In this document: piece by piece, positions 1 through 7,258 of the stretch | How the letters are laid out: each line of letters begins with the position of its first letter | How positions within the stretch are numbered: the stretch's first letter is position 1 | NCBI GenBank assembly: GCA_007133365.1 | Contig: SLMV01000001.1 | Coordinates: 1 to 34,769 of the forward strand | DNA from: Clostridia bacterium | GTDB taxonomy: Bacteria > Bacillota > Sulfobacillia > SLMV01 | Length of the DNA stretch: 34,769 bases | Direction of reading: 5' to 3' | Notes under the pieces: model-generated | The model's input: the letters and a program-made list of their open reading frames with translations, nothing else | Databases searched by the model: none | Told to the model about the DNA's origin: nothing | Position numbers and translations under genes: made by a program

Positions 1-2
1 CT

Positions 3-362
3 GGGATACGCCCGCATCGAAAGTCCCTAAAGAGATTTAGGGACCGAGTACGGCAGATCACAAGCCGAAAGCGTGGTAGGTCAGTCAAGCAGATTCTCCG
101 CGAGCTGAAAGTGTTTACTGCAGGGTGGCTAGGATACTACTCCATTGGAAGCAGTGGAAGAAGATAAGCGCCAAGTTCGCTAATCTAAAACGGCTGAACA
201 TACCATAAAGATAAGGCTTGGGAATGGGCAAACACCCGTAAAGGATACTGGCGGATCGCTCACAGCTGGGTACTTACCAGATCACTCACAAATGAATACC
301 TCGCATCCATCGGATATGATGACATATCCGCAAGATACGAGGTGCTGCACTTAAGTCATTGA
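3..362 (+). pseudogene. ltrA: Group II intron reverse transcriptase/maturase (LtrA-type), degraded C-terminus
   Basis: Three successive reading frames together give a typical maturase C-terminus. Frame one (3-145) reads SLKRFRDRVRQITSRKRGRS and then GWLGYYSIG, the domain X region. Frame two (146-208) reads WKQWKKISAKFANLKRLNIP. Frame three (207-362) reads KDKAWEWANTRKGYWRIAHS and ends ARYEVLHLSH then stop, the DNA-binding and endonuclease-side tail. At 145/146 about 20 residues expected between GWLGYY and WKQWKK are missing, which points to an internal deletion. A second frameshift with stop codons sits at 206-212. The protein cannot be functional as read. Family assignment is firm; the intron class is not determined. 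Confidence 0.85.
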
Positions 363-433
363 ACCGCCGTATACTGAACGGTACGTACGGTGGTGTGAGA
401 GGACGGTGCGTGAACTAATCACTCACCTCCTAC
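361..433 (+). ncRNA. Group II intron domains V and VI
   Basis: Bases 361-394 form the catalytic domain V hairpin: ACCGCCGTA pairs with TACGGTGGT across an internal loop, with the typical GAAC start. Domain VI follows: GGTGCGTGA (405-413) pairs with TCACTCACC (419-427) and leaves unpaired adenines at 417-418 as the likely branch point. A CTCCTACTT tail gives the 3' end near 433. Unlike the maturase frame just upstream, this RNA core shows no obvious damage, so trans-supported splicing is conceivable. That is inference only. Confidence 0.75.
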
Positions 434-462
434 TTGATTAATCAGAGAGGGGAAAGTTTGTC

Positions 463-1023
463 ATGCTCGAAGAAAAAAGGGCAATCAAACCGGGTACCTT
501 ATTGTTTCCTAATGCGGTCGTGCTCGTGAGTTGTTCGGATGGGGCTGATAAGGATAACATCATTACCATTGGCTGGCCTGGGGGAATTGGAGCGAGCCCT
601 CCGAGAATTGGCATACCCATCAAACGTCAGCGCTATTCTCACGGGTTAATCTGTAAGACACGAGAGTTTGTGGTAAATATTCCCACCAGCGATCAAATGC
701 ACGCGATTAACCACTGTGGGACAGTGAGTGGACGCAACCACGATAAGTACTTGGAGTGCAAGTTGGATCGGGTGGCGCCAACCAAGTTGAGATTTGCACC
801 TTCAATCGGTCAATGCCCAATCAGTTTGGAGTGCCGTGTGGAGGCGATTTGGGATATGGGGAGCCACGATTATTTCGTTGGCCGTATTGTTATTGCCCAT
901 GTCGCGGAAAATTGGCTCGGCAATGATAACCGTGTCCAAGTGCGGGCCGAACAATTAGTTGCGTTGGTGTCAGGAAACTACTATCGACTTAGCGAAGAGC
1001 AGGGGCGGTCAACTTATTCGTAA
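463..1023 (+). CDS. Flavin reductase-like (FMN-binding) domain protein
   Basis: This 186-residue protein resembles the flavin reductase-like FMN-binding family: an N-terminal strand with PGTLLFPNAVVLVSC, a DNIITIGW segment, then SPPRIGIPIKRQRYSHGLI and an EFVVNIP block, which are the usual FMN-cradle elements. Proteins of this family bind FMN on a split beta-barrel and act as small reductases or as flavin-containing proteins of unknown substrate. No membrane segment or signal peptide is visible. The ATG at 463 is supported by a GAGAGGGGAAAG ribosome site at 444-455. It lies immediately downstream of the intron remnant and is convergent with the macro-domain gene. The substrate cannot be told from the sequence. 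Confidence 0.8.
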   Translation: MLEEKRAIKPGTLLFPNAVVLVSCSDGADKDNIITIGWPGGIGASPPRIGIPIKRQRYSHGLICKTREFVVNIPTSDQMHAINHCGTVSGRNHDKYLECKLDRVAPTKLRFAPSIGQCPISLECRVEAIWDMGSHDYFVGRIVIAHVAENWLGNDNRVQVRAEQLVALVSGNYYRLSEEQGRSTYS

Positions 1024-1040
1024 GAGAACAAAGGTTGTGA

Positions 1041-1076
1041 GGCCTTCGTAAGACCGGCATGAGATCATACGAAGCC
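1041..1076. terminator. Possible bidirectional hairpin between convergent genes
   Basis: GGCCTTCGTA (1041-1050) can pair with TACGAAGCC (1068-1076) with one bulged base, in the 53-base gap between the convergent flavin-reductase and macro-domain genes. There is no clear T tract on either side, so it may be a weak or factor-dependent terminator rather than a classical one. Confidence 0.35.
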
Positions 1077-1643
1077 CTATTCCGCAACAATTGTCATGGT
1101 GGGAAACCTAGTTGCAAGTGCCTTTAGAGTTTCGTCATGAACTTGTCTGGTGGCATCATCAAATAGGACGAACCGAATATGTCGTACCGACCTGAGTTTA
1201 CAAGCACTGGTTATGATCGTCGAAAGCGCGATTTGGGCAGCGCATTGCATGGGATAACCAAAGGCCCCGGTTGAAATTGCAGGGAAGGCCAAAGACCTCA
1301 GCCCATGCTCATCCGCACGTCGAAGGGATTCCCGATAGGCGCTTGCCAGGTTTTCTTCGGGGGCTTCGTCGTGGCCATATACGGGACCCAACGCGTGGAC
1401 GACGTATTGATTGGGAAGATCGAACGCCTCGGTAATGACCGCGTCTCCTGGCTGAATGGGGGCGAGGGGTTTGCATGCTTCAAAGAGCTCGGGACCGGCA
1501 GCCCGGTGGATGGCCCCGGCCACACCGCCGCCCGGTGCCAATTCAGCATTGGCCGCGTTGACCACGGCGTCCACGTCATCTTGTTTGGTGATATCACCCT
1601 TGATGCATTCGAGGGTAACGTCATCATGTATGGATGCGCGCAT
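1077..1643 (-). CDS. Macro domain protein, probable ADP-ribose/O-acetyl-ADP-ribose hydrolase
   Basis: A single macro domain fills this 188-residue protein. Visible hallmarks are GDIT near residue 17, VVNAANAELAPGGGVAGAIH (about 27-46), which holds the catalytic-type Asn pair and glycine loop, GDAVITEAF, VVHALGPVYG, and PAISTGAFGYP (about 120-130), which binds the distal ribose and phosphate. MacroD-type members hydrolyse O-acetyl-ADP-ribose or remove ADP-ribose from proteins, and the retained Asn and Gly-rich loops fit an active enzyme. The ATG at 1643 follows a GGAAAGGAGG ribosome site. The gene lies about 100 bases downstream of the aldo/keto reductase on the same strand and may be cotranscribed. 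The actual substrate is unknown. Confidence 0.9.
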   Translation of the reverse strand: MRASIHDDVTLECIKGDITKQDDVDAVVNAANAELAPGGGVAGAIHRAAGPELFEACKPLAPIQPGDAVITEAFDLPNQYVVHALGPVYGHDEAPEENLASAYRESLRRADEHGLRSLAFPAISTGAFGYPMQCAAQIALSTIITSACKLRSVRHIRFVLFDDATRQVHDETLKALATRFPTMTIVAE

Positions 1644-1746
1644 GATGCGCCTCCTTTCCTTGGTCTGTGAAAAGGGTCATAGCCTTCATTTTGTCCTTCG
1701 CGAAAGCATCTGCATTTCCTGGCGAAACGACAGGCAATCTTCCTTC

Positions 1747-2763
1747 TCAGTCTGGGGGATGAGCCAAACGGTGATGCGCTTCCTTTAACATGTCACGAAC
1801 AGGCAGCTGATAAGGGCAGCGCTCCTCGCAAAAGCCGCAATCCGTGCAATGGGTGAAATCAAAATCGAGCGCGGCGTACTGTTCGCAGGCCCAGTCTTTC
1901 GCGAAATACGACGTGTGGTAGCGGTCGTAACGAAAGATATCAAGGAGCTCTAACCCTCCGGGACAAGGGCTACAATACCCACAGCGCCGGCAAAATTTAT
2001 TGCCCAAAGCATCGACCTCTTCCTCGAGGTCGACTAAATCCTCATCCGAAAGCGTGATGTCCTCGTTTGAAATGGTGACGTTTTCTTCAACCTGCTCGAT
2101 GCTATCCATGCCCGGGATGGCGGTCGTGACCAGCTGTGAAAGCACATATCGTAGCGCCTGAGCCGGCGATTTTAGTAGGCCGCCACAAAGGGGTTTCATC
2201 ACGATAATCCCGAGGTCATAGCGGTTTGCGACCGGCAGACTGTCCTTAAAGAGGGGAGCGTCAATGATATTGAACGGAACTTGAACGACATCGAACCGGT
2301 TGGTTTCAATCGCAGGGATGATGGCTTGGGGACGATGGCCACTAAACCCGATATGGCCGATTTTACCGGCTTCTTTTGCCTTTACCATCCCCTCCAACGC
2401 TCCACCTGGAGCCTGAATGGGATCGAGATCGTCTTCTCTAAGATCGTGGAATTGGTACACGGCAATGTGATCGGTTTGGAGACGTTTCAGGCTCTCATCG
2501 ATGGCCTTTGTCATGGCGCTTGCGCTTTGAGCACGGGACTTGCTGGCCAAATGTATTTCACCCGAAAATTGCCTGAGGGCCTGGCCGATCATGGCCTCGC
2601 TCTCGCCGTAAGATTGGGCAGTGTCCACAAAATTAATGCCCAGCTCGAACGCATGGCGTAATACGGAAATGGCATCGGCAAAAGGAATTCGGTTGATGGT
2701 GACGCCACCAAAACCCAGCATTGAAACCATAAGATCTGTGCGACCCAGGCGACGATAGTGCAT
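1747..2763 (-). CDS. Aldo/keto reductase with C-terminal ferredoxin-like [4Fe-4S] segment
   Basis: Residues 1 to about 250 are an aldo/keto reductase TIM barrel with the catalytic tetrad visible as Asp47 and Tyr52 (FVDTAQSYGE), Lys75 (HLASKS) and His106 (YQFHD). The C-terminal 80 residues carry eight cysteines in two groups: C258, C261, C264, C267, and C306, C309, C312, C316 followed by Pro. The second group is a classical CxxCxxCxxxCP [4Fe-4S] motif. Such oxidoreductases are common in Bacillota and archaea, and the physiological substrate is usually unknown. The iron-sulfur tail suggests electron exchange beyond plain NADPH chemistry. The ATG at 2763 has GGAGAGG about nine bases upstream. 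No signal peptide is seen; a cytosolic location is inferred. Confidence 0.9.
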   Translation of the reverse strand: MHYRRLGRTDLMVSMLGFGGVTINRIPFADAISVLRHAFELGINFVDTAQSYGESEAMIGQALRQFSGEIHLASKSRAQSASAMTKAIDESLKRLQTDHIAVYQFHDLREDDLDPIQAPGGALEGMVKAKEAGKIGHIGFSGHRPQAIIPAIETNRFDVVQVPFNIIDAPLFKDSLPVANRYDLGIIVMKPLCGGLLKSPAQALRYVLSQLVTTAIPGMDSIEQVEENVTISNEDITLSDEDLVDLEEEVDALGNKFCRRCGYCSPCPGGLELLDIFRYDRYHTSYFAKDWACEQYAALDFDFTHCTDCGFCEERCPYQLPVRDMLKEAHHRLAHPPD

Positions 2764-3175
2764 TTAAACGGTCCTCTCCACATAAAGGTGAGCGGTTGAA
2801 TCAAACCAATGTTGTAATCCAACCCTATAAACTTCGCGATTTTTCGGAGAGTTCCTTTCGGCGAGGGATGAGCTGGATGCAGGAAGGTTTCTGGGATGAA
2901 AAAGGTTTCATTTGATGGGCGATGTATCGTCGAATTTTGAGAACGGTACCCGATCCGGAAGGAGTCCCGGAATGCTTCGTCAAAAAGAGAAGGCGGAGGA
3001 AGCGGCGGATCGATGGCCAATTCTCTAGTTAGAGCCAAGCGCTCTTTCGTTTTTTGTGATGCGCTTTTGGTTTTTCGAGAGGATCCGCCTTTTTAGGAGC
3101 GACGACTTTCGTCGGACCCCAATTGGGTCAGGATGTCATTGGCGGCAAAATGATGAGGTGAAAGGGGTAAGGGTG
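2764..3175. other. Intergenic region, divergent promoters expected
   Basis: This 412-base gap separates the divergent aldo/keto reductase and SDR genes. No convincing gene was found. A short hairpin, AGAGC then GCTCT (about 3030-3045) followed by a T-rich stretch, sits inside the gap but ends no visible gene. Promoters for both flanking units must lie here, but no confident -35/-10 pair could be assigned by eye. Confidence 0.4.
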
Positions 3176-3994
3176 ATGGAATTCAATGATTTGACGGTGA
3201 TGATCACCGGTGCTGCCGGATTATTGGGCCGGGCGTCGGCGCGCTCCTTTGCCCAGGCCGGTGCACGCGTTCTTCTTTTCGACTGCGACCCAAGCGGGCT
3301 CGACAATTACGTGCGATCCTTAAAGGAAGCCGGATTGGAGCGGGTGCTTGGCATGGTTGGGGATGTGCGGAGTGCTTCCTCCATTCAGTCGGCGTTGGCG
3401 ACGCTTCCGGCGGCTTGGCGCCCCGTGCGCATCCTGGTCAATTTCGCCGGCTTTCCGAAGAACACTCCGTTCCTCGAAATTTCGGAGTCCGAGTGGAACG
3501 AGGTGTTCGACGTTAACGTCAAAGGCACGTTTCTAACGTGCCAGGCGATAGCGAACAACCTCGCTGAGTCGGGATGTTCGGGGGCAATTGTGAACATATC
3601 TTCCATTGCGGCGATGTCAGCCCGGCCGGGAAGTGTGCACTATAGCGCTTCAAAAGCGGCGGTATCGATGCTGACCGAGACCCTCGCCCTCGATCTTGCA
3701 CCGTATAATATTCGAGTCAATGCGGTGGCGCCGGGTGTTGTCTTGGATCGGGTGATCGATCAATCGGAGGCGGATTCATTAACCAATCGATACGAGCGAG
3801 AGACGGTATCGGCTGTTCCCCTTGGGCGCACCGGTGATCCGGCGGAAGTGGCCGAAGCGGTGTTGTTTTTGGCAAGTGAACGGCGAGCCGGTTGGATCAC
3901 CGGCACCGTGCTTTCGGTGACCGGGGGGATGCACTGTGGCCGAACCACCCAGTCGGTGGGCGGATCCTTAACGTCGGAGGAGGACCATTGCTGA
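3176..3994 (+). CDS. Short-chain dehydrogenase/reductase (SDR), classical type
   Basis: A 272-residue Rossmann-fold oxidoreductase. The nucleotide-binding loop is TGAAGLLG (11-18), and Asp36 at the end of the second strand (LLFDCD) favours NAD(H) over NADP(H). The NNAG motif appears as NFAG (89-92). The catalytic Ser lies in NISS (140-143), and Tyr156 and Lys160 form YSASK. The C-terminus has the usual LxxxxxGxITGxxLxVTGG pattern. The ATG at 3176 was chosen because it begins just before the first beta strand and follows GAAAGGGGTAAGG; the frame is open further upstream but does not look like protein. It is followed after 12 bases by the amidohydrolase, so the two probably form one operon. The substrate is unknown. 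Confidence 0.9.
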   Translation: MEFNDLTVMITGAAGLLGRASARSFAQAGARVLLFDCDPSGLDNYVRSLKEAGLERVLGMVGDVRSASSIQSALATLPAAWRPVRILVNFAGFPKNTPFLEISESEWNEVFDVNVKGTFLTCQAIANNLAESGCSGAIVNISSIAAMSARPGSVHYSASKAAVSMLTETLALDLAPYNIRVNAVAPGVVLDRVIDQSEADSLTNRYERETVSAVPLGRTGDPAEVAEAVLFLASERRAGWITGTVLSVTGGMHCGRTTQSVGGSLTSEEDHC

Positions 3995-4006
3995 GGAGGA
4001 AGACCC

Positions 4007-5644
4007 GTGCCCAAATACCGTGACCAGCTTTTGACCAACGCCACGGTCCGAACCTTTAATCAAACCGACCAAACCCATGAGGCGATTTTCATATCAAATC
4101 AGCGCATCCGGGCGGTGGGATCCATCGATGATCTACAAAATGCGCTCCCAAATCGGTCCGATACCGAAATCATTGATCTTGCGGGACGTACCCTGATACC
4201 CGGCCTGGTTGATGCCCACGTGCATATGGCTTCGACGGCTTGGAACCATTGGGATGTCGACTGCCGGGACACCTATGATCCGACCCTCACCTCGAACGGC
4301 GCCATCGCGCGAAAATTAAAAGAGGAAAGTCGGACGATTGTCCCGGGTCGATGGATCATCGGCATGGGAAGTCCTTTGCAAGAAAGTCGTTTGAAGGAAG
4401 GCCGTTTACCAGACCGACATCAATTGGACCGAGCATGCCCGGATCATCCCGCGTTTATCTTGTTTGGCGCTTACGCCCTATCCGCCAACACCCGCGCGCT
4501 TTGTGAGTCGGGACTCTGGCGCGAAGCGGGGAAATGGCCTCATCACCTTCTCGAACGCGAGCCGGAAACCGGATATCCCAGTGGGATTGTCCGTAAGGCG
4601 GCCGGCCAGGCGCTTCGGCGCTTGATTTCCAGCCCGACCGAAGCGGAGGCGGAGCAAAATCTTCGTGAGTATATGTATCAGGCGGCCAGCCGGGGGATCA
4701 CGACGGTTCATGATTTCTTAAGCGAACCCAAAGAGCTGGTGCTTTATCAACGGTTGGCCCACAAGGGACGCCTGCCGATACGCGTCCAACTTATTATCAA
4801 AATTCACGACTCGGGGTTCCCGGCGGATCTCTTCCTAAGGGGGAAGGGTCCGCCGGACTTACAGCATCCCGATCTTTTCGTCGCCGCCGCAAAAATCAGC
4901 GTTGACGGTGGGTTCACCGGCGGTGAGGCGGCCTTCTATGAAAACGAAGGCGAGGCACATCTTCGCCTTTGCCCGGATGAATTGAATCGATTGGTCGCGG
5001 CTCATCACCAAAAAGGGGTTCGGTTGGCGCTGCATGCATTTGGGGATCGGGCGGCCGATCTCGTCCTGGCGGCGTTCGATGCGGTGGAATCAAAATGGAG
5101 GTTAAAGACGCTCCAACATCGGGTCGAACATATGGGAAATTGGTGCTTTGATGCGGATCGCCGTCGCGCAGCCAAACGTTTGCATGTGATGCCGGTCCCG
5201 AATCCGGCACTGATGTACTTCTTGGGCGATTATGCCCGCCAAAGCCTTACACCCCGACAAAACCAAGCGGCTTTCAATCTGGGTTCGATGCGACGAGACG
5301 GCCTGTCGATCGCCGGGGGATCGGACGCTTTTTCTTATTGGCCGGCGGATGTCCTTCGCGACCTATATCCTGTGGTATGGCGCAAAAGTGAAGCGGGGAC
5401 GGTAATGGGGGGTGAAGAAGCATTGTCGATTAAGGGGGCGCTTCGAGCCCAAACCGTCGGGGCGGCCGCGCTCGGGAAAAGGGCCCAACGAAGCGGTCAG
5501 TTACAACCGGGTTTCGATGCCGATTTGACCCTCCTTAGTCATGATCCGTTCGACAATCATCACTTGGATCCTCGATCGATCGAGGTGGAGGGAACCATGG
5601 TAGGGGGAAAGTGGGTCACCGATCCTCCGTACCGTTTGAATTAG
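4007..5644 (+). CDS. Amidohydrolase family protein, YtcJ-like
   Basis: A 545-residue metal-dependent hydrolase of the amidohydrolase-3 (YtcJ/exoenzyme-regulatory) type. Features in order: an N-terminal beta-sandwich strand ending IDLAGRTLIPGLVDAHVHM (HxH metal ligands near residue 72), a TTVHDF segment, an AAKISVDGGF strand, LALHAFGD with a metal-ligand histidine, QHRVEHM, GGSDAF (late catalytic Asp), and a closing LQPGFDADLTLLSHDP that returns to the sandwich. Members hydrolyse amide or related bonds of varied small molecules. The GTG start at 4007 has GAGGAGGAAG seven bases upstream. It sits directly behind the SDR gene, suggesting a shared catabolic route. Its 3' end overlaps the convergent membrane-protein gene by 29 bases. 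Confidence 0.88.
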   Translation: MPKYRDQLLTNATVRTFNQTDQTHEAIFISNQRIRAVGSIDDLQNALPNRSDTEIIDLAGRTLIPGLVDAHVHMASTAWNHWDVDCRDTYDPTLTSNGAIARKLKEESRTIVPGRWIIGMGSPLQESRLKEGRLPDRHQLDRACPDHPAFILFGAYALSANTRALCESGLWREAGKWPHHLLEREPETGYPSGIVRKAAGQALRRLISSPTEAEAEQNLREYMYQAASRGITTVHDFLSEPKELVLYQRLAHKGRLPIRVQLIIKIHDSGFPADLFLRGKGPPDLQHPDLFVAAAKISVDGGFTGGEAAFYENEGEAHLRLCPDELNRLVAAHHQKGVRLALHAFGDRAADLVLAAFDAVESKWRLKTLQHRVEHMGNWCFDADRRRAAKRLHVMPVPNPALMYFLGDYARQSLTPRQNQAAFNLGSMRRDGLSIAGGSDAFSYWPADVLRDLYPVVWRKSEAGTVMGGEEALSIKGALRAQTVGAAALGKRAQRSGQLQPGFDADLTLLSHDPFDNHHLDPRSIEVEGTMVGGKWVTDPPYRLN

Positions 5645-6704
5645 AGGATGGCGCCTTCGCATCCGACGGGGCTTCAAATCGGTAAGAGGATGTGAGGGGG
5701 GCGTCCGCTTCTTTTGAGGGGGTCCGCCCGATCATCAGGCCGGTGGCGCCGGCGGAGAGGACGAGCGGGAACCAGAAGGTGATCAACCGCGTGGTTAAGG
5801 CGATGGCCAATCCTTGTGGCAGGGTGAGGCCCTCGAGGGTGAGAAGAAGGGCCATGACTCCTTCGAACGAACCCAGTCCTCCGGGTGACAGGGGAACCAT
5901 GCTGACGAGATAGGCCGTATAGGTGGCAAAAGCCACCGTCTGGATCCCCACCGGATATCCGAGCATCCCAGTCACGATCATCACCTTTACCGGGTAAAGC
6001 ACCCAGATGATGAGAGAAATCGTCAGCAGTCCGGACCGTTCGCGGGCGTTGGTCAAGACCCGGGCGTACCCTAGCGCGTCCTCTAAAAAGCGTTGGATGC
6101 GCCGGAGATACCATCCGATCTTTTGCGGGAGCGCAAGCGGGAGGGGCGATGTTTGAGCATGAGGTCGGGCATGGTCGTTGCTTTTGGGCTTTCGGGGGCG
6201 AAGCAAAAGGGTGAGGCCGGCGAAGACGACAAAAAGTGCGATGAACGCGGCAAAACTATAGGCGGGCATCGCGACATGGCGTCCCACCGAGACAAGCACC
6301 ACGCCGCATAGCAAGACGAATGGCAAAAGCGAGAGATATTTGTGCGTGAGCATGGCACCGACCAATGCCTGGTGGGACAGCCCGGTTGCAACCCGAAGCA
6401 AATAGATTTTGGCGGCTTCTCCGCCCAGTTTGACGGAGGGGGTGATGCTTTCGACAAATTGACTGGCCAGATGAATGCCGAAAACTTGGGCGAAGGGAAG
6501 CGTAGCGCGAAGCTTTTTCAACAGAAAATGCCACTGGTAAGCGGTTAACCCCAGGGTAAAGGTCTGAAGTGCGGCTAATCCCACCAGGGTGAGCGGATGA
6601 ATGTTCCGCAATGAGCTTGCGACTTCATCCCACCCCCAAAAGATGACCAACGCCACGATGATCAATATTCCGAGCAACCATAACAGCGGACGCCGAATCC
6701 GCAT
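5616..6704 (-). CDS. Lysylphosphatidylglycerol synthase/UPF0104-type integral membrane protein
   Basis: A 362-residue multi-spanning membrane protein of the family that includes the flippase half of MprF and archaeal AglD. Visible are an N-terminal anchor (LLWLLGILIIVALVIFWGW), the segment YQWHFLLKKLRA, the QFVESITPSVKLGGEAAKIY block near residue 90 and the late MVPLSPGGLGSFEGVMALLL, both typical of the family. About seven or eight membrane helices are seen. Relatives move or modify lipids or polyprenyl carriers; the substrate here is unknown and no C-terminal synthase domain is present. The ATG at 6704 was preferred over an upstream TTG because AAGGGGAGGGG lies just before it. A Fur-type box lies 112 bases upstream of the start. 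Confidence 0.82.
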   Translation of the reverse strand: MRIRRPLLWLLGILIIVALVIFWGWDEVASSLRNIHPLTLVGLAALQTFTLGLTAYQWHFLLKKLRATLPFAQVFGIHLASQFVESITPSVKLGGEAAKIYLLRVATGLSHQALVGAMLTHKYLSLLPFVLLCGVVLVSVGRHVAMPAYSFAAFIALFVVFAGLTLLLRPRKPKSNDHARPHAQTSPLPLALPQKIGWYLRRIQRFLEDALGYARVLTNARERSGLLTISLIIWVLYPVKVMIVTGMLGYPVGIQTVAFATYTAYLVSMVPLSPGGLGSFEGVMALLLTLEGLTLPQGLAIALTTRLITFWFPLVLSAGATGLMIGRTPSKEADAPLTSSYRFEAPSDAKAPSSNSNGTEDR

Positions 6705-6815
6705 CGAACCCCTCCCCTTTTTCAAACGACAAATGATTCCGAGTGATCCTAGGGTTAACTTTAAACTGATTAAACGGGCTCTCTTGATGAGGGTCGTTCA
6801 GCAATCCTTGTCAGT

Positions 6816-6830
6816 TGATAATCATTTTCA
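6816..6830. promoter_or_regulatory. Fur-family operator (7-1-7 box)
   Basis: TGATAATCATTTTCA matches the Bacillus 7-1-7 Fur-type consensus TGATAAT-N-ATTATCA at all but one arm position. It lies in the divergent gap between the lipid-flippase-like gene (minus strand) and the arsR operon (plus strand), about 60 bases upstream of the arsR -35 element. Fur, PerR and Zur boxes are similar in sequence, so the regulator (iron, peroxide or zinc) is not decided. Confidence 0.55.
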
Positions 6831-6875
6831 TTTAATATAGGCCTTCGCCATTTTGTTGTCAATGCGACGCATGAC

Positions 6876-6904
6876 TTGACATACTCATGCTAATATAGGA
6901 ATAT
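6876..6904 (+). promoter_or_regulatory. Promoter and candidate ArsR operator
   Basis: A perfect TTGACA -35 (6876-6881) is followed after 17 bases by a weaker -10, GAATAT (6899-6904). Overlapping the -10 is the direct repeat AATATAG-G-AATATAG (6892-6906), set between GCTA and TAGC ends. Such AT-rich repeats over the -10 are usual ArsR-family binding sites, and the first downstream gene is an ArsR-family repressor, so autorepression is the likely logic. Confidence 0.5.
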
Positions 6905-6928
6905 AGCGATGGAAAAGGGGGTGGTGCG

Positions 6929-7258
6929 ATGGAACTTTACCAAGCGCGAGCGGAGTTGACCAAGGCGATGGCTCATCCCATCCGGCTCGCCATCATCGAT
7001 ATTCTCGATCAAAAGGGTCCCCAATGCGTGGCGGATCTGACGGCGTTACTACCGGTAGGCCAGCCGACGGTTTCGAAGCATTTAAGCATCCTAAAAGCCG
7101 CCGGGATCCTTCATTACCGAAAAGAAGGGTTGAAGGCGGTCTACTTCATCCGAACGCCCTGCATTGCCGACCTATTTAAATGCTTGGATAACGCATTGGC
7201 GGAGGATCTTCGTCAAAAGCAAAACGTGTGGGGGAAGGATCTGGAGGGTTTGAAGTGA
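6929..7258 (+). CDS. ArsR-family winged-helix transcriptional repressor
   Basis: A 109-residue regulator. The ArsR core starts AMAHPIRLAIIDIL (about 14-27), with the recognition helix in VGQPTVSKHLSILKAAG (43-59) and the wing at YRKEGLKAVYFI. Canonical arsenic sensors carry CVCDL in the third helix; here the equivalent is QCVADL with only Cys33. Further cysteines are Cys78 and Cys85 near the C-terminus. The inducer may therefore be bound differently, or it may be a thiol-reactive or other ligand. It ends with GTGA overlapping the start of the permease, so the two are translationally coupled. A TTGACA promoter and repeat lie directly upstream, consistent with self-repression. Family assignment is firm; the ligand is unknown. 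Confidence 0.9.
   Translation: MELYQARAELTKAMAHPIRLAIIDILDQKGPQCVADLTALLPVGQPTVSKHLSILKAAGILHYRKEGLKAVYFIRTPCIADLFKCLDNALAEDLRQKQNVWGKDLEGLK

Larger units (their letters stand above)
1..433 (+). mobile_element. Group II intron, 3' remnant (truncated by window edge)
   Basis: The first 433 bases hold the 3' end of a bacterial group II intron: the tail of a decayed maturase reading frame, then domain V and domain VI, then a CTAC-type 3' end at about 433. The stretch resembles the usual maturase C-terminus, domain V, domain VI order of these retroelements. The 5' part lies outside the window. The maturase is broken, so the element can no longer move on its own, although the RNA catalytic core looks preserved. 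It ends about 30 bases before the flavin-reductase gene. The exact 3' splice point is inferred from the spacing after domain VI. Confidence 0.82.

Noticed and set aside
1298..1670. Open frames opposite or out of phase with the macro-domain gene
   Set aside because: They overlap a clearly conserved gene, lack recognisable protein features and have no good ribosome sites.
2589..3038. 149-codon minus-strand frame upstream of the aldo/keto reductase
   Set aside because: It overlaps the start of that gene in another phase, and its composition does not look like a protein family.
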